DNA from: Ruegeria_C sp041537905
GTDB lineage: Bacteria > Pseudomonadota > Alphaproteobacteria > Rhodobacterales > Rhodobacteraceae
Assembly (NCBI RefSeq): GCF_041537905.1
Contig: NZ_JBGRUO010000002.1
Location: 62,001 to 126,000 of the forward strand
DNA length: 64,000 bases
Direction: 5' to 3'
This document shows positions 54,174 to 63,067 of the stretch, one piece after another. The stretch's first letter is position 1, and each line of letters begins with the position of its first letter. The notes beneath the pieces are model-generated. The model did no database searches. It saw only the letters and a program-made list of their open reading frames with translations, and had not been told where the DNA came from. The position numbers and the translations under genes were made by a program.

Positions 54174-54590
54174 TTATAGGCAAATCAATGCGATAGACCC
54201 TAATATTATGATCGGAAACAGAACCAAAAGCGCAAGATCGTACCGCACGGATTTTCTGATCACATGGTCGGGATAGTCATAGCTCCAACGACGAGTTTCT
54301 GCACACCGAGCCAAATCGTCCAATGTGATGGGCTGAAACGGAATAACCTGCCCATCTCTCGCGATCGGCAAAAGTCGGCGAAAAAACGGAGGTTCGTCGG
54401 CGATGTAATGAAACTCCCAGCGAAACTCTGAGAAATCAACGCCGAATTTCGCTCCGAAGTCATCCAAAAACTCGCTAGCATCATCGCCAGCCAAACCAAA
54501 GGCTCCGAGAAAGTCAGCTTCCTCGGAGCCATTTGAGTCACTGCCTGAATGGACGCTCGCGAGAGCAATAATCTCCTCACGCAGCGCCAT
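54174..54590 (-). CDS. DUF1493-like protein with C-terminal membrane helix
   Basis: The 138-residue protein starting MALREEIIALAS contains the DUF1493-type segment GLAGDDASEFLDDFGAKFGV followed by DFSEFRWEFHY. These are acyl-carrier-like proteins of unknown role. It ends with a hydrophobic helix (about 118-138). The start region overlaps the end of the ETF-QO gene, so it is coupled to it. GC content is lower than in the neighbours. Confidence 0.72.
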   Translation of the reverse strand: MALREEIIALASVHSGSDSNGSEEADFLGAFGLAGDDASEFLDDFGAKFGVDFSEFRWEFHYIADEPPFFRRLLPIARDGQVIPFQPITLDDLARCAETRRWSYDYPDHVIRKSVRYDLALLVLFPIIILGSIALICL

Positions 54591-54595
54591 AGCAA

Positions 54596-56245
54596 TCACA
54601 TATTTGGATAATTCGGCCCGTCTCCGCCCTGCGGCGTGACCCAGTTGATGTTCTGGCTCGGGTCCTTGATGTCACAGGTCTTGCAATGCACGCAGTTCTG
54701 GAAGTTCACCACAAAGCGCGCGTCCTTGCCGTCCTCTTCGACCACCTCATAAACCCCGGCCGGGCAGTAGCGCTGCGCGGGTTCTGCGAATTTGGGCAGA
54801 TTGACCGAAAGCGGGATGTTTGGATCGGCCAATTGCAGGTGGCAAGGCTGGCTTTCCTCGTGATTGGTCATCGCAAAAGAGACATTGGTCAACCGGTCGA
54901 AGGACAGCTTGCCATCAGGCTTGGGATAATCGATCGGCTTGTGCTTGCTGGCCTCTTCGGTCGCAGCCGCATCGGTCTTGCCATGCTTCAGCGTACCGAA
55001 CAGCGAGAAGCCCGCCGAATTGGTCCACATATCCAGCCCGCCCAGTGCCAGCGACGGCACAAGGCCCCATTTCGACCACATCGGCTTGACGTTGCGCACC
55101 TTCTTGAGGTCCTTGCCGATGGCGCCTTCGCGCACCTCGGTCTCATAGGCCGACAGTTCGTCGCCCGACCGCTCGGCCTTGATCGCGCCAAAGGCTGCCT
55201 CAGCCGCCGCTTTGCCGCTCAGCATGGCGTTGTGGTTGCCCTTGATGCGCGGCACGTTGACCATGCCCACCGAACAGCCCAGCAACGCCACACCGGGCGC
55301 AACCATCTTGGGCATCGACTGATACCCGCCTTCGGTGATTGCACGCGCGCCATAGGCCACGCGCTTGCCGCCTTCTAGCAGCTCAGCCACCATCGGGTGA
55401 TGCTTGAAGCGCTGGAATTCCATGTAGGGGAACAGATAGGGGTTCTTGTAGTTCAGGTGCACCACGAAGCCCACATAGACCTGGTTGTTGTCCAGGTGAT
55501 AGATGAACGAGCCACCTCCGGCATTGCTGCCCAGCGGCCAGCCCATCGTGTGGGTCACGGTGCCCGGCTTGTGCTTGGCCGGGTCGATTTCCCAGATTTC
55601 CTTCATGCCGACGCCGAATTTCTGCGGCTCTTTTCCGGCTTGCAGATCATATTTCGCGATCACTTCCTTGCTGAGCGAGCCGCGCACGCCTTCGCCCAGG
55701 AAGACATATTTGCCGTGCAGTTCCATACCCGGCTCATAACCCGGCCCCGGCGTGCCGTCGGGGTTCTTGCCAAACTCACCGGCAACCACGCCCTTCACTT
55801 CGCCATTGTCACCATAGACAATTTCCGAGCACGCCATGCCGGGGAAGATCTCGACGCCCATCTCTTCGGCCTGCTCGGCCATCCAGCGGCAGACATTGCC
55901 CATCGAGACAATGTAGTTGCCGTGATTGTTCATCAGCGGCGGCATTGGCCAGTTGGGGACGCGCAGCTTGCCCGCCTCGCCCAGCATATAGAAGTTGTCT
56001 TCTTTGACCGGCACGTTCAGCGGCGCGCCTTTTTCCTTCCAGTCGGGGATCAGCGCATCCAGGCCGCAGGGATCAAGCACAGCGCCGGACAGGATATGCG
56101 CGCCCACCTCAGAACCTTTTTCCAGGACAACGACATCCAGGTCCGCATCCAGCTGTTTCAGACGTATCGCCGCCGACAAGCCCGCAGGGCCTGCACCGAC
56201 GATCACCACGTCATATTCCATCGCTTCGCGTTCAATCTCGGCCAT
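54596..56245 (-). CDS. Electron transfer flavoprotein-ubiquinone oxidoreductase
   Basis: The 549-residue membrane-associated protein passes electrons from ETF (beta-oxidation, amino acid catabolism) to ubiquinone. It has the FAD motif VIVGAGPAGLSAA at 14-26, the amphipathic region GWPLGSNAGGGSFIYHL, and the C-terminal 4Fe-4S ligands RYCPAGVYEV and CVHCKTCDIKDP. A strong AAGGAG precedes the ATG. Confidence 0.96.
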   Translation of the reverse strand: MAEIEREAMEYDVVIVGAGPAGLSAAIRLKQLDADLDVVVLEKGSEVGAHILSGAVLDPCGLDALIPDWKEKGAPLNVPVKEDNFYMLGEAGKLRVPNWPMPPLMNNHGNYIVSMGNVCRWMAEQAEEMGVEIFPGMACSEIVYGDNGEVKGVVAGEFGKNPDGTPGPGYEPGMELHGKYVFLGEGVRGSLSKEVIAKYDLQAGKEPQKFGVGMKEIWEIDPAKHKPGTVTHTMGWPLGSNAGGGSFIYHLDNNQVYVGFVVHLNYKNPYLFPYMEFQRFKHHPMVAELLEGGKRVAYGARAITEGGYQSMPKMVAPGVALLGCSVGMVNVPRIKGNHNAMLSGKAAAEAAFGAIKAERSGDELSAYETEVREGAIGKDLKKVRNVKPMWSKWGLVPSLALGGLDMWTNSAGFSLFGTLKHGKTDAAATEEASKHKPIDYPKPDGKLSFDRLTNVSFAMTNHEESQPCHLQLADPNIPLSVNLPKFAEPAQRYCPAGVYEVVEEDGKDARFVVNFQNCVHCKTCDIKDPSQNINWVTPQGGDGPNYPNM

Positions 56246-56370
56246 CGCGGGCTCCTTGGTTCCTGTCCGAACTCGCCCTTCGGGCGCAACTTTGTTTCGA
56301 GGCTGATTACCTGCTGAACGACCTTCGGGTCAATCAGAACACGGCGTAACACCGCTGCAATGCGGCAAAA

Positions 56371-56826
56371 TCAGACATCAGGGCGGTCCCCGAGCAAATA
56401 TCTAGGTCCGCTGCCCTTTGCTTTTGCCGTGTCATCGGGATTGTAGAGCTTGCATTTGGGCAGGCTCAGGCAGCCGCAGCCGATGCAGCCATCCAGATTG
56501 TCCCGCAATCGCAGCAACGTGTCGATTCGCGCATCCAGATGCTCGCGCAACAATTCCCCGATCCGCGCCCAATCTTTCGGCGTGGGGGTGCGATTGTTGG
56601 GCAGGCCGGCCAGAACCTCGCGAATATCGGGCAAGGACAACCCGAATTGTTGTGCGATCATGATGAAGCTGAGCCTGCGGATATCGGCCCGCTGATAACG
56701 GCGCTGCCCGCCCGCATTGCGCCAGGGCTTCAGCAAGCCCTGCGCCTCGTAATAGCGAATGGCCGACACCGCCAGCCCCGTACGCCCGGCAAGCGCGCCG
56801 ATCGGCAAGCCTTCTGATACCGCCAT
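56371..56826 (-). CDS. soxR: Redox-sensing regulator SoxR
   Basis: The 151-residue MerR-family protein has an N-terminal winged helix (IGALAGRTGLAVSAIRYYEAQ) and dimerisation helix. The 2Fe-2S cluster motif CIGCGCLSLPKC lies near residue 117, as in SoxR. It senses redox-active compounds. The start MAVSEGLPIG at 56826 has GGAGG upstream. It is divergent from the VOC-family gene, with a 19-bp-spacer promoter between them. Confidence 0.94.
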   Translation of the reverse strand: MAVSEGLPIGALAGRTGLAVSAIRYYEAQGLLKPWRNAGGQRRYQRADIRRLSFIMIAQQFGLSLPDIREVLAGLPNNRTPTPKDWARIGELLREHLDARIDTLLRLRDNLDGCIGCGCLSLPKCKLYNPDDTAKAKGSGPRYLLGDRPDV

Positions 56827-56846
56827 CTGATCCTCCAAAAAATACC

Positions 56847-56877
56847 TTGACCTAAAGTTAAGTTTAGAAATTAGAGT
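56847..56877 (+). promoter_or_regulatory. SoxR-type promoter for the VOC-family gene
   Basis: TTGACC (56847-56852, -35) and TAGAGT (56872-56877, -10) are separated by exactly 19 bp, the elongated spacing of MerR-regulated promoters. The spacer and adjoining bases contain the dyad CTAAA/TTTAG around GTTAAG, like the known SoxR site. It points to the VOC gene starting at 56912. Confidence 0.72.
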
Positions 56878-56911
56878 GGACCGTGGCAATGACATTTTCC
56901 GGAGAACGCAG

Positions 56912-57292
56912 ATGACCGCCACGCTTGAACATACCAATTTCACCGTCGCCGACCCCAAAGCCACCGCCGCGTGGCTGGAGTCCGTGTTCGGTTGGAAAAT
57001 CCGCTGGGAGGGCGCCGCGATGGATAGCGGCTACACGGTGCATATCGGCACCGGGTCCAGCTATCTGGCGCTCTATACCCCGCCCAGCGCGTCGCTCTCA
57101 GCCGAGCGCAGCTATGACGTGATCGGCGGGCTGAACCATCTGGGCATCGTCGTGGACGACCTGGACGCCATCGAGGCGCGCGTTATCGACGCAGGCTTCA
57201 CGCCAAAATCCCATGCCGATTACGAGCCGGGAAAGCGGTTCTATTTCGACGATGACAACGGCATCGAGTTCGAAGTTGTGTCCTACAGATAG
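56912..57292 (+). CDS. VOC-superfamily (glyoxalase-like) protein
   Basis: The 126-residue protein has two beta-alpha-beta-beta-beta modules of the vicinal-oxygen-chelate fold. It starts with MTATLEHTNFTVADP and has the second module GLNHLGIVVDDLDAIEARV and FYFDDDNGIEFEVV. VOC proteins include glyoxalases and antibiotic- or quinone-binding proteins. Its start is 35 bp past a SoxR-type promoter, which suggests a role in detoxifying redox-active compounds. That role is inferred from the promoter. Confidence 0.83.
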   Translation: MTATLEHTNFTVADPKATAAWLESVFGWKIRWEGAAMDSGYTVHIGTGSSYLALYTPPSASLSAERSYDVIGGLNHLGIVVDDLDAIEARVIDAGFTPKSHADYEPGKRFYFDDDNGIEFEVVSYR

Positions 57293-57371
57293 GCTGCAAT
57301 CCGCCCGTAGCCGGGCATTGAACCCTTGCAATCCACCCCCGCTTTGGGTCAGGTAAACGACGACCCTTCCT

Positions 57372-57402
57372 GTCGCCCCGGCGCTTTGCGCGACGGGGCG
57401 AC
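57372..57402. other. Strong hairpin upstream of greA
   Basis: Arms GTCGCCCCG (57372-57380) and CGGGGCGAC (57394-57402) with an inner GCGC/GCGC pairing form a long GC-rich stem, 30 bp before greA. It could be the end of the VOC transcript or a leader element of greA. Confidence 0.45.
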
Positions 57403-57431
57403 TCAATTTGTAGCGTGCGGGCAAGACGACC

Positions 57432-57902
57432 ATGGAAAAAATCCCGATGACACCAGCCGGGTTCGCCGCGCTGGAAACCGAACTCAAGCAGCTCAAATCT
57501 GTCGAGCGTCCGGCCATCATCAAAGCCATCGCCGAAGCCCGCGAGCATGGCGACCTTTCGGAGAATGCCGAATACCATTCCGCCCGCGAAAAGCAGTCCT
57601 TTATCGAGGGCCGCATCAAGGAGCTTGAGGGCGTACTGTCGCTTGCCGACGTCATCGACCCGGCCAAGCTGAGCGGCGCGATCAAGTTCGGCGCAACGGT
57701 CACGCTGGTCGATGAAGACACCGACGAGGAAAAGACCTGGCAGATCGTCGGCGAGCACGAGGCCAATATCGAGGCCGGCCTGCTCAACATCAAATCGCCC
57801 ATTGCCCGTGCCCTGATCGGCAAGGAAGAGGGCGACAGTGTCGAGGTCCGCACCCCGGGCGGCGAGCGGTCCTACGAGGTTCTCAAAGTCGCCTACGCCT
57901 GA
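57432..57902 (+). CDS. greA: Transcription elongation factor GreA
   Basis: The 156-residue protein rescues backtracked RNA polymerase by stimulating transcript cleavage. It has the N-terminal coiled coil with the tip acidic residues in EHGDLSENAEYHSARE near residue 38 and the FKBP-like C-terminal domain with PIARALIGKEEGD near 128. Length is standard. It is followed 12 bp later by the membrane protein gene. Confidence 0.96.
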   Translation: MEKIPMTPAGFAALETELKQLKSVERPAIIKAIAEAREHGDLSENAEYHSAREKQSFIEGRIKELEGVLSLADVIDPAKLSGAIKFGATVTLVDEDTDEEKTWQIVGEHEANIEAGLLNIKSPIARALIGKEEGDSVEVRTPGGERSYEVLKVAYA

Positions 57903-57914
57903 CGGAGCGATGCC

Positions 57915-58943
57915 ATGACCGGCAAGAAACCCGGCGCCAAAACGTCACGCCCGACCCAGTTGGGAATCTATGACCGCCCTCCGGCGCGGCCTTCGATTTC
58001 CGGGATCGAGATCGCCGCTCTGGCGCTCAGCCTCGCGTGGCTGACGATCTCGGTGATCTTCTTTGTGGTCGTGCCCGTGGACGACACCAATTCCGGCGGT
58101 GTCAGCATGTTTGTCACCATGCTGGCGATTTTCATGCCAGTTGCGATGATCTGGGTCGCCGCGATGGCCGCACGGGCCAGCCGGGTGATGCGCGAGGAAA
58201 GCCAGCGCCTGCAAGCCGCCATTGACGCCATCCGCAACGCCTATGTCAGCCAGCAGCAAAACGCCGCGATCAGTTCCGAGCCGTCGGTGACCCGCAAGCT
58301 GGATGAAATCGTCAAGACCGCGAAGAAAACCGAAACCACGCTGGCCACCTTCTCGACCAAACGACGGGGCTCGGATCAGCCAAGCCCGGAACCCGCAGCC
58401 GAGCCCACACCGGCGGAGACCGACGAGCAGGCCACATTGGCCCTGGGAAATGCGCCCGAAGACATGGCACCGCCTATGCCGCGCGGGGATTTCATCCACG
58501 CGCTGAACTTTCCTGAAAGCGCCGACGACACGGCTGGATTCTCCGCGCTCCGGCGCGCCTTGAAGAACCGCCAATCGGCGCAGCTGATCCAGGCGGCGCA
58601 GGATGTTCTGACCCTGCTCAGCCAGGAAGGCATTTATATGGACGATTTGCGCCCCGACATGGCCCGCCCCGAGATCTGGCGGCAATTCGCACAGGGCGCG
58701 CGCGGCCGCGCAGTGGCGTCGCTGGGCGGCGTGCGTGATCGCTCGTCTCTGGCGCTGACTTCGGGCCGGATGAAGCAGGACCCGATCTTTCGCGACGCCG
58801 CGCATCACTTCCTGCGCCGGTTCGATCAGATGTTCACTGAATTTGAGCAGGATGCGAGCGATGCGGAAATCTCGGCGCTGAGCGAAACGCGAACCGCGCG
58901 GGCCTTCATGCTGCTGGGTCGGGTCGCGGGGACCTTCGACTAA
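57915..58943 (+). CDS. Two-helix membrane protein, conserved hypothetical
   Basis: The 342-residue protein has two membrane helices (about 29-53 and 61-84). A coiled-coil region (about 88-140), a Pro/Glu-rich linker and a helical C-terminal domain (about 190-342) rich in Arg/Asp follow. No known domain is recognised. Similar proteins occur downstream of greA in Rhodobacterales, from memory. Its stop overlaps the moeA stop by four bases on the other strand. Confidence 0.68.
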   Translation: MTGKKPGAKTSRPTQLGIYDRPPARPSISGIEIAALALSLAWLTISVIFFVVVPVDDTNSGGVSMFVTMLAIFMPVAMIWVAAMAARASRVMREESQRLQAAIDAIRNAYVSQQQNAAISSEPSVTRKLDEIVKTAKKTETTLATFSTKRRGSDQPSPEPAAEPTPAETDEQATLALGNAPEDMAPPMPRGDFIHALNFPESADDTAGFSALRRALKNRQSAQLIQAAQDVLTLLSQEGIYMDDLRPDMARPEIWRQFAQGARGRAVASLGGVRDRSSLALTSGRMKQDPIFRDAAHHFLRRFDQMFTEFEQDASDAEISALSETRTARAFMLLGRVAGTFD

Positions 58944-61009
58944 GGGCCAAAGCTGGCATATGGGATGTATCGCACCGCGTCACCCGGCCTGATGTGGCAG
59001 GCGCCATCCCCCAGTTCGACAAGTCCCTCGGCCCAGCTTAGCCCACTGATCCGACCGGACCCTTCCGAAGCGAAGACCTCGACCCGGCCCTCCCGAACCC
59101 GGGCGCGCAGATATTCGCGGCGGCCCGGTTTCTTGCGCTTTTCAAACGCGGCGGGCAGGTCATAGCCCTGCGGGTCCGGCCACCCTGCCCCGGCCAAGAG
59201 TGCCAGCGCCGGTCGGGCAAAGATCAGCGTGCAGACCATCGCCGCGACAGGATTTCCAGGTAGCCCAAAGACCGGCTTATCCTGCCAAAGCCCCAGCGCC
59301 AGAGGCCGCCCCGGTTTGATCGCGATACGCCATTCCTGCATCGCGCCTGCGTCGCGCAACAGCGCCGACATATGATCCTCATCCCCGTCCGACGCGCCGC
59401 CACTGGTCAGGATCGCATCCGCCGCCTGCGCGGCCGCGTCCAAACGCTGTCGCAGCGCCGCGCGATCATCGCCAACCCGGCCTATATCCACCGGCTCAAA
59501 CCCGAAGGCGCGTAGCGCGGCCAGCAGCATGGGGCGATTGGCGTCATAGATTCCGTCCCGCCCGGCATCTTCGCCGGGATCGGTCAATTCATCGCCCGTG
59601 GAAAGCACCGCCACTTTCAGCGTCTTCCGCACGCGCAGACGGGCGATCCCGACAGCGGTGACCAGTGCAAGATCGGCGGCACTCAGCACTCGACCTGCCT
59701 CCAGCACTATATCGCCCTGCACCACATCCTCGCCTGCCTGCCGCGCATTCGCACCCGGTTTGAGCGGCCCGTTCAGCGCGATCCGGTCCGGTTGGACCGT
59801 GACATCCTCCTGCAGAGCGATGGTGTCGACCCCTTCGGGTAGGGTGGCTCCGGTCAAGACGCGGATGGCATGGCCCGCAGGAACCGCCCCTGCAAACGCC
59901 GCGCCTGCGGCAGCGCGACCTTCGACCAGAGGCAGCACATGCGCGCCCTCGGGCAAGCCGCCCCAAAACCCATAGCCATCAACCGCCGTATTGGCCTGTG
60001 GCGGGTTGGACCGCAGAGCGATGCAATCTTCGGCCAGAACGCGACCCATTGCGTCCATCACCGGGACCTCTTCGATGCTGGTGACCGCGCGCAAGCGGTC
60101 ACGCAACAGCGCCAGAGCGTCGTCGACCGGCGTCCAACTCACCCCGGCAGGCAGCGCGAAACAATCGTTGCGCAACGGCGGTGGCGTTATCGTGCTCTGG
60201 TTCTGATCCACACCCAATATCCACCCCTCTTCCGGTGCCTCCACGGTCAACCGGCGCGTCAACTCTTCGGCTGGCAACCCTGCCAAGTCACGCGCGACAT
60301 GTTCGACCTGCCACGCATCCCTGATCCGATCCGCCGGAGACGCGCCCAGCGTCAATGAGGGCCAGATTTCGACAAAGGCAACGGGTTTGTCCAGCGCCTC
60401 GAACGGCCAAGCGGCGATTTGTCCGGCGAAGCGGTGGCGCAACCGGGTCAGAACCGGCAGCCCCATCATCACCTGGCCGCCAACCGCCCCGGCCCCTGAC
60501 ATCTGCCAGCAGGTGAAACTGCCCTTCGCCAGATGTTCGACCGCACGGCGGTCCGGGAACGGGTTCTGATACCCGGTTTTGTTACGCGGCAGACCCGCGA
60601 TATCGCGCTTCAGGCCATTGCCCCAGAACGGCCCCACCCCGCCAAAGCGGCGGTTGATCTGCCCCGCCAGATCAAAGCGGTTGTTGTGTTCCGGCGTGTC
60701 CTCGATGTGGTCCGCGAACCACTCCCAAAGAGTCAGCGGATCATCCGTGCCGGTGATCGAGCGCGCAAAACCCGCCGGGTAGCCAAAGGGGAAGTCAAAT
60801 CCCAGCATCAGGCGGCGACCGGCTGCCAGCTCCGTTTCGATCAAATCGCCAAGCCATGCCTCTGCCAGGACACGGTTGCGCAGATAGACGGGTGCCTCGC
60901 AAGCACCAGCCCGGAGGATACAGGCCCAGATCGCATCCTTTCGTGGCCTGGGTCCGGTGTCGTTGCCGCCTGACCAGTCGACCATCGCAATGGTCTGGAA
61001 CGGTGTCAC
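58940..61009 (-). CDS. moeA: MoeA molybdopterin molybdenumtransferase with N-terminal extension
   Basis: The 689-residue protein is a fusion. Residues about 290-689 are MoeA, which inserts molybdate into molybdopterin, with AVDGYGFW, LTGATLPEGVD, STGDELTDPGE, GGASDGDEDHM and GLPGNPVAAM. The N-terminal ~285 residues are a separate domain with DWSGG at the start and GFDFPFGYP near 69. These resemble RNase H-like DUF429-type motifs, but this is tentative. It overlaps mobB by four bases. Standard MoeA is about 400 residues. Confidence 0.9.
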   Translation of the reverse strand: MTPFQTIAMVDWSGGNDTGPRPRKDAIWACILRAGACEAPVYLRNRVLAEAWLGDLIETELAAGRRLMLGFDFPFGYPAGFARSITGTDDPLTLWEWFADHIEDTPEHNNRFDLAGQINRRFGGVGPFWGNGLKRDIAGLPRNKTGYQNPFPDRRAVEHLAKGSFTCWQMSGAGAVGGQVMMGLPVLTRLRHRFAGQIAAWPFEALDKPVAFVEIWPSLTLGASPADRIRDAWQVEHVARDLAGLPAEELTRRLTVEAPEEGWILGVDQNQSTITPPPLRNDCFALPAGVSWTPVDDALALLRDRLRAVTSIEEVPVMDAMGRVLAEDCIALRSNPPQANTAVDGYGFWGGLPEGAHVLPLVEGRAAAGAAFAGAVPAGHAIRVLTGATLPEGVDTIALQEDVTVQPDRIALNGPLKPGANARQAGEDVVQGDIVLEAGRVLSAADLALVTAVGIARLRVRKTLKVAVLSTGDELTDPGEDAGRDGIYDANRPMLLAALRAFGFEPVDIGRVGDDRAALRQRLDAAAQAADAILTSGGASDGDEDHMSALLRDAGAMQEWRIAIKPGRPLALGLWQDKPVFGLPGNPVAAMVCTLIFARPALALLAGAGWPDPQGYDLPAAFEKRKKPGRREYLRARVREGRVEVFASEGSGRISGLSWAEGLVELGDGACHIRPGDAVRYIPYASFGP

Positions 61010-61497
61010 AACCCGACCTCGGAGAGGATGAAATCGGCGATCCTGCCTGTGTCGTCCAGATCAAAGACCGGGCGGTCGATCTCCAAAGCGCAATCGCTTG
61101 CCACCGCCCGGATGGCGGGATCATTTGGCGCGATCAATGCATGTCCTGCCTCGGCCCTGAACGCCTCGATCTTGGGGTGCGGTTCGCGCTTGTAGCCCTC
61201 GATCAGCACCAGATCGACCGGGGAGAGGCGACCCAGCAAGTCCGACAGCGGCGGCTCGGGCGCGCCACGCAGCTCCTGCATCAATGCCACGCGATGGGCC
61301 GAAGCCAGCAGCACTTCCTGCGCGCCTGCCACACGATGCCGGTAGCTGTCGCGCCCGGGCTTGTCCACATCGAACGCATGATGGGCGTGTTTGACGGTAG
61401 AGACAGAATGGCCCCGGCCAGTGATCTCGGCCACCAACCGCTCCATCAGCCCCGTCTTTCCGGCATTTTTCCAGCCGGTCACGCCATAGATCTTCAT
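61006..61497 (-). CDS. mobB: Molybdopterin-guanine dinucleotide biosynthesis protein MobB
   Basis: The 163-residue GTP-binding protein has a P-loop GWKNAGKTGLMERL near residue 8 and VDLVLIEGYKREPHPK near 93, typical of MobB, an accessory of MobA in attaching GMP to molybdopterin. It overlaps moeA and mobA by four bases each (ATGA), so the three are co-translated. Confidence 0.93.
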   Translation of the reverse strand: MKIYGVTGWKNAGKTGLMERLVAEITGRGHSVSTVKHAHHAFDVDKPGRDSYRHRVAGAQEVLLASAHRVALMQELRGAPEPPLSDLLGRLSPVDLVLIEGYKREPHPKIEAFRAEAGHALIAPNDPAIRAVASDCALEIDRPVFDLDDTGRIADFILSEVGL

Positions 61498-62111
61498 CCG
61501 CGCTCCAGCATCTGTTCGGCCCGCGCCAAATCCTCGGGCGTGTTGACATTGAAGAAGGGATCGACGCTGCCGGTCTCAAACAGCGCCTCGCGGCCCTGAT
61601 GCGCCTCGGTCCAGAGCACAACCTTGCGCAAGCCCCCCGCCAGCGCCGCGCGCAGATCGTCGCGCAGGGCAACTGGCCACAGCCCGAAGGTGGGTTGCCG
61701 CGCAATGCCCCGTTTCGGGTCGGGCGTCGCTGCGAGTGCCAGCGGATGGTGCATCCCCTCCGCCGCCAACAGCAGGCGGGGCACCAGATCGCAGGGAAAG
61801 AAAGGCGTGTCCGCCGCCGCTGTTACAATCGTCTCCGCGCCCTGTTCGGCGGCCCAATCGAGCCCCGCCAACACCCCTGCCAACGGCCCCGCGAACCCCT
61901 CAATGCTATCGGCAAGGATGGGCAGGCCCAGCTTGGCAAACCGCGCCGGATCGCCATTGGCGTTCAGGGCCAGCCCGCTGACCTGCGGGTCCAGCCGATC
62001 AATCACCCGATCCAGCAGAGTTGTGCCGCCCAAGGATAACAGCCCCTTGTCGCCACCGCCCATGCGTGTGGCCAGCCCTCCGGCCAGAATGACGCCGAGC
62101 GGCTGTTTCAT
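61494..62111 (-). CDS. mobA: Molybdenum cofactor guanylyltransferase MobA
   Basis: The 205-residue protein has the nucleotidyltransferase N-terminus GVILAGGLATRMGGGDKGLL at about 5-24, with the conserved Lys, and the catalytic TAAADTPFF near 99. It attaches GMP to molybdopterin. The start at 62111 (MKQPLGVILAGG) is chosen over the longer open frame, which overlaps fdhD. It is between fdhD and mobB. Confidence 0.92.
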   Translation of the reverse strand: MKQPLGVILAGGLATRMGGGDKGLLSLGGTTLLDRVIDRLDPQVSGLALNANGDPARFAKLGLPILADSIEGFAGPLAGVLAGLDWAAEQGAETIVTAAADTPFFPCDLVPRLLLAAEGMHHPLALAATPDPKRGIARQPTFGLWPVALRDDLRAALAGGLRKVVLWTEAHQGREALFETGSVDPFFNVNTPEDLARAEQMLERG

Positions 62112-62130
62112 GATATTGCGTCCCCTGGCA

Positions 62131-63012
62131 TCACTGCGCACTCTTGCGACGGTGTTTCTTGTCCTCGATCGGCACGGTGGCGGGATCAACGTCGCGCACC
62201 AATCTTTCCTCACCCGCAAGGCAGACAAAGCGCCGCCCGCGCATGCGTCCGATCAGGGTCAGGCCCAGCTCGCGGGCGATCTCGACCCCCCAGGCGGTGA
62301 AGCCGGAGCGTGAGGCAAGCGCCGGGATGCCCATCATCGCGGTCTTGATCACCATTTCCGAGGTCAGCCGCCCGGTGGTGTAGAGGATCTTGTCATCTGC
62401 CTGCACACCCTCGGACAGCATCCATCCAGCGATCTTGTCGACAGCATTATGCCGCCCGACATCTTCCATATAAACCAGCGCGCGGTTCTCCTTGCACAGA
62501 ACTGTGCCGTGGATGGCCCCGGCCTCAAGGTAGAGCGACGGGGTACGGTTAATCTTGGACGCCAGTTCATAGAGCCACGAGGTGCGGACGGTGGTCTGCG
62601 GCAGGCTGATCCCCTCCAGCCCCTCCATCATATCACCGAATACGGTGCCGACCGCGCAACCACTGGTGCGGGTCTTTTTCTTGAGCTTGTCCTCGTAAGA
62701 GGTTTCACGCTGCGTCCTCACCACCACGGTCTCAAGCTCTTCGTCGAACTCGACCCCGGTGATCTCATCATCCTCCAGCAACATGCCCTGATTGCGCAGA
62801 AACCCCAGCGCCAGATAGTCGGGGTAATCACCGATGGTCATCGCGGTGACGATCTCTTGCGCGTTGAGGAAGATAGTCAAAGGTCGTTCCTCGACCACCG
62901 AGATAACCTCGGCTGAACCGTTCTGATCGACGCCTTCAACCGAGCGCGTAAGGCGGGCCGCCTTGGGGTCGGGGGCGATTATATAGTCCGAGACACTGTC
63001 CGATCTGGCCAA
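62131..63012 (-). CDS. fdhD: Formate dehydrogenase accessory sulfurtransferase FdhD
   Basis: The ~293-residue protein transfers sulfur to the molybdenum cofactor of formate dehydrogenase. It shows VEERPLTIFLN near 43, the Cys loop SGCAVGT near 118, MEDVGRHNAVDK near 182, and the C-terminal RMRGRRF. The start is uncertain. TTG codons at 63018 and 63012 are possible, and the latter has AAAGGG at normal spacing. The second Cys of the E. coli C-x-x-C is Gly here. It heads fdhD-mobA-mobB-moeA, 19 bp before mobA. Confidence 0.92.
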   Translation of the reverse strand: MARSDSVSDYIIAPDPKAARLTRSVEGVDQNGSAEVISVVEERPLTIFLNAQEIVTAMTIGDYPDYLALGFLRNQGMLLEDDEITGVEFDEELETVVVRTQRETSYEDKLKKKTRTSGCAVGTVFGDMMEGLEGISLPQTTVRTSWLYELASKINRTPSLYLEAGAIHGTVLCKENRALVYMEDVGRHNAVDKIAGWMLSEGVQADDKILYTTGRLTSEMVIKTAMMGIPALASRSGFTAWGVEIARELGLTLIGRMRGRRFVCLAGEERLVRDVDPATVPIEDKKHRRKSAQ

Positions 63013-63067
63013 TTGCAACCCTTTCGCAAGCCCGTTACTCCGGTGTTGGCCAACTTAGGATCGGATC

